The position numbers were made by a program, and so were the translations under genes. Positions 62,401 through 64,000 of a DNA stretch of 64,000 bases are shown one piece after another; within the stretch, counting starts at the first letter, position 1; every line of letters begins with the position of its first letter. The notes beneath the pieces are model-generated. The model did no database searches. It had not been told where the DNA came from and saw only the letters and a program-made list of their open reading frames with translations. The stretch is from positions 20,044 through 84,043 of the IMG/VR virus record IMGVR_UViG_3300025121_000035; one strand, written 5' to 3'. This stretch comes from a virus.

Positions 62401-64000
62401 CTGCTAATTATTTTTTAACTAATGTGAATAATTTAAATACTACTGTTATATATGATAGACCAGTTACATATTATTATATTGATGAAAACGGAAACAAAGG
62501 TCAAGTTAATATGGGTAATTTTGCTGATACATCTAATACAATTAATTTGAAAAATAAATTAGGTGGTACTGCAATTTGGGATAAAAAATATCCACCATTT
62601 TATATTCAAATTAATACTCCATCATCTATACAATTAAAGAAAAAATCATATGTGACAAATTCAATTCGTGGACCACAATATAATATTTATGATAAATATA
62701 TAGTTTATAGTAATAATAAACCATTAGAAGGTTCATATATTAAAGAACCATTAGCAAGAGAAATAAATATACATAGAAAAGATGATGTTAGAAATAAAAT
62801 ACTTGGTAGAGAAAATTTAGATAATTATAAAAATATAAACAGATTTGTTGGTTATTATGAACCAATATTTACTGATATAACTATGTTTAAACCTACTTAT
62901 TATTGGTGGGATGAATCAGAATCAAAATATAAATATTATTCTGGAAATTATACTTTTGGTGATGATTTAGAGCAATTTGGAAAAATAAATGAAATGATGT
63001 ATTCAAAAGTAAACCAAGATGGTAATTATTTAAAATTAAGAAATCAAGATATTGATAAAAGTATTTATCCTATGGTAGACGAAATTGGATTATCACAAAC
63101 CGAAAGAAATATACTATTATCATCTTGGGATGAAGAATTTTATATTAAAACACTTAATCAACAAACATTGTTAGAAGATTATGTTGAAATACCAGAATTT
63201 TTAATTATTTATCCATCATTTGCAGCAATTATTTCTGTTGAAGTAATACCTGGTAAAATAGTTAGTTCTAATTATTATACAGGTATAAATTATTATGGTT
63301 ATAATAAAGCTATAATAGAGGATCATCAAACTGGTATGACATATAATGTTACTGTCAGAAATAATTCAGAATCAGTAAAATCATTTGATGTTACTATTAA
63401 ATATAGTTCTCCTGATTATCCAACTACAACAGAGTTAGGAAGACAAACAATAATATTAAACCCTAGTGGATATACTGGTGATGAAATAGATGTAACCTTT
63501 ACGGATATTAAACTACCATATGAACAAAATGATTCGTCTGCAAAAGAATATACTCTATATTATGTTAAATTTGATATATGGGATAATAATGAAAATATTG
63601 CTACTGATAGTCAAGTATCATTTAATATATTTAATAATTTAGTTTTTTATTCTATACCTACTATCACTACACCATATGGAATCACTACTACATATTATAT
63701 AGTATCAGGTGTTGATGCTGTAACATATAATTTTAGTGTAGGAGTTGTTCATATTAATCCTAAAATAAATAGTACTTTTTATAATGCAAAATTTTATATA
63801 AGTGTTGATCAAGGTGTTTATGAACAAATAGGGCAAACTATTTCACCAGGTACTATTATAAGCAAAAACGGTACAACTACTTTAACTTTTAATGATGTAG
63901 AATTAAAAGCAGTAACTGGTTTAGGCAATAATATTATTACACAACAAGAATTAAAATGTATTATATCGTATAGATATTATATAGAAAATTCACCTAAAAT
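59427..64000 (+). CDS. Giant baseplate/tail protein, 3' end outside window
   Basis: More than 1520 residues, read from a TTG because no ATG is near; frame open to the edge. Start LNKSFQIIRTNPRLTTNIKI, then VDNDYNLYLESFNSSKDLND, ENQFDEIYHSGANEVEDQWY, LQKNNIPKQFIILRVDDPAI. The mixture of beta-strands and repeated Y/N-rich loops is like large wedge proteins of T4-type phages and Bacteroidetes jumbo phages. Towards the window end Ig-like or FnIII-like segments appear (GMTYNVTVRNNSESVKSFDV). Follows the 1032-residue gene by 21 bp and is surely cotranscribed. Confidence 0.7.
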   Translation, partial: MNKSFQIIRTNPRLTTNIKIVVDNDYNLYLESFNSSKDLNDDKFKHIILNTEASIEDEVPKFYDKIPKNIAFSPKNDNDVDIMYNTYENQFDEIYHSGANEVEDQWYSEEFEYFAPLYLQKNNIPKQFIILRVDDPAIYELKGDTYTIGKLTKDNFRSEIIDKWKCVKVFDLTENTNLGKFIKRNITDNNRFPEFSFFFDTKKYNYSKWGGMDYKSGVYTTKELFINDKLYYENNHFEFEQFITKGFEDNNIIYPFIWNFKFLYDDNPATPIKFNKYSSNRYFGFYTEEMELVKILTSYKLDALNPIATIKNNIFYVDGVIANPFVNQLTTTGWVQIDNEIYKINRLSNLQYQIFSNKDLTNYSVSTFNQNECEITYTDDKNRISYTGIIDEYINTIGENKNMYADLYLIDIDGIFHVLKKDTIGYYIQTDYAIISNFKELHYWKGGLNNEYDIKKSILNDDGSPITYKIYRVKFNSIKDFDFDRINTKYADFDYEKYTYYYTPEVKLYANEYLDDSMPIRKKTHDISYDGQYSLMDISSEYIADDEAFEIQRNLKNGNLNQLWTKNQTICKWGYDSSISHSDYTYKLNNSYEHGGAFNRTTNTDIKKAIIKEKSLDYFYRIGNFYENASTIYISEPYISNDWISNELNIWNVYSTYIDAEWDYITPTYLTYLVEPLIIGDEYDIVLSAEVYNNFGGGTVGVDLNSFDDATGTALAGYNVEINVTSTAKSSVFKLELINMNVRITNISITKKIQNKYYLNQSTNIQTSLHKKYDTLIEPKFNLQHYMNSEFDYFDFFFKNIMYYNNNGQYFEKPYLKYSIFGGGDTELPASSLFKGLEYNIYSVDNITFNINSNGTETIKSIIKSNGKFYNGYKMAVILSENYTNYSFDGDYDNGYSNASWISSENKSIAYSNLLQSIDQNGIHVILNEKFKNLLIIINVNLSINSEWGSLNNVGIFGENNGLYYGKTKDNKYNLFPITPTIEKIYNPDNLTANYFLTNVNNLNTTVIYDRPVTYYYIDENGNKGQVNMGNFADTSNTINLKNKLGGTAIWDKKYPPFYIQINTPSSIQLKKKSYVTNSIRGPQYNIYDKYIVYSNNKPLEGSYIKEPLAREINIHRKDDVRNKILGRENLDNYKNINRFVGYYEPIFTDITMFKPTYYWWDESESKYKYYSGNYTFGDDLEQFGKINEMMYSKVNQDGNYLKLRNQDIDKSIYPMVDEIGLSQTERNILLSSWDEEFYIKTLNQQTLLEDYVEIPEFLIIYPSFAAIISVEVIPGKIVSSNYYTGINYYGYNKAIIEDHQTGMTYNVTVRNNSESVKSFDVTIKYSSPDYPTTTELGRQTIILNPSGYTGDEIDVTFTDIKLPYEQNDSSAKEYTLYYVKFDIWDNNENIATDSQVSFNIFNNLVFYSIPTITTPYGITTTYYIVSGVDAVTYNFSVGVVHINPKINSTFYNAKFYISVDQGVYEQIGQTISPGTIISKNGTTTLTFNDVELKAVTGLGNNIITQQELKCIISYRYYIENSPK

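Overview
This is a strongly AT-rich, gene-dense stretch of a large tailed (T4-like myovirus) phage genome, most likely infecting a member of the Bacteroidetes. Phage identity rests on T4-type genes: a gp5-type baseplate hub OB protein, gp27-, gp53- and tube-initiator-like baseplate genes, a UvsX recombinase, a gp41-type helicase, a gp44-type clamp loader ATPase and a DinG/XPD helicase. The host is inferred from a Bacteroidetes-style TonB protein, an Hc1 histone-like protein, a Soj-type ParA, parS sites and the general lack of Shine-Dalgarno sequences before start codons.

Layout. 1-6.9 kb (minus strand): baseplate hub cluster. 7.1-17.6 kb (plus): recombination, replication and nucleotide genes. 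Here the helicase and the class II ribonucleotide reductase nrdJ are each fractured by a split intein with a Vsr-like homing endonuclease between the halves, and nrdJ also carries a second, contiguous HNH intein. 17.6-25.4 kb: a paralogous family of leucine-rich-repeat or ankyrin proteins with a shared MKTFKQYNES-type leader, mixed with an Hc1-like protein, a parS site, thioredoxin and TonB. 26.4-32.1 kb: a stress block with dnaK (interrupted by a group I intron), hsp20 and several homing endonucleases; dnaK and hsp20 share a -24/-12-like promoter. 32.1-33.5 kb: an IS200/IS605-type element carrying tnpB. 33.5-41.6 kb: a lysozyme, many small genes, ParA, and a cytosine methyltransferase whose intein has been interrupted by an ORF-less IS605-like element. 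41.6-42.0 kb: a phage tmRNA (ssrA). 42.1-48.5 kb: an N/Q-rich protein and a cluster of four ankyrin paralogs. 48.5-54.2 kb (minus): clamp loader, small genes, second parS site, DinG-like helicase and a homing endonuclease. 54.4-64 kb (plus): one more ankyrin protein and large tail or baseplate proteins, the last running off the window.

How it fits together. NrdJ with thioredoxin supplies deoxynucleotides, and UvsX, helicase and clamp loader replicate the genome. DnaK, Hsp20 and the tmRNA look like a phage-borne protein quality-control set. ParA plus parS suggests use of host-type segregation machinery. The recurrent N-terminal leader resembles the capsid-targeting sequence of T4 internal head proteins, so the repeat proteins may be packaged and injected effectors; this is inference. 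Mobile intervening sequences sit at or beside active-site codons in helicase, NrdJ, methyltransferase and DnaK.
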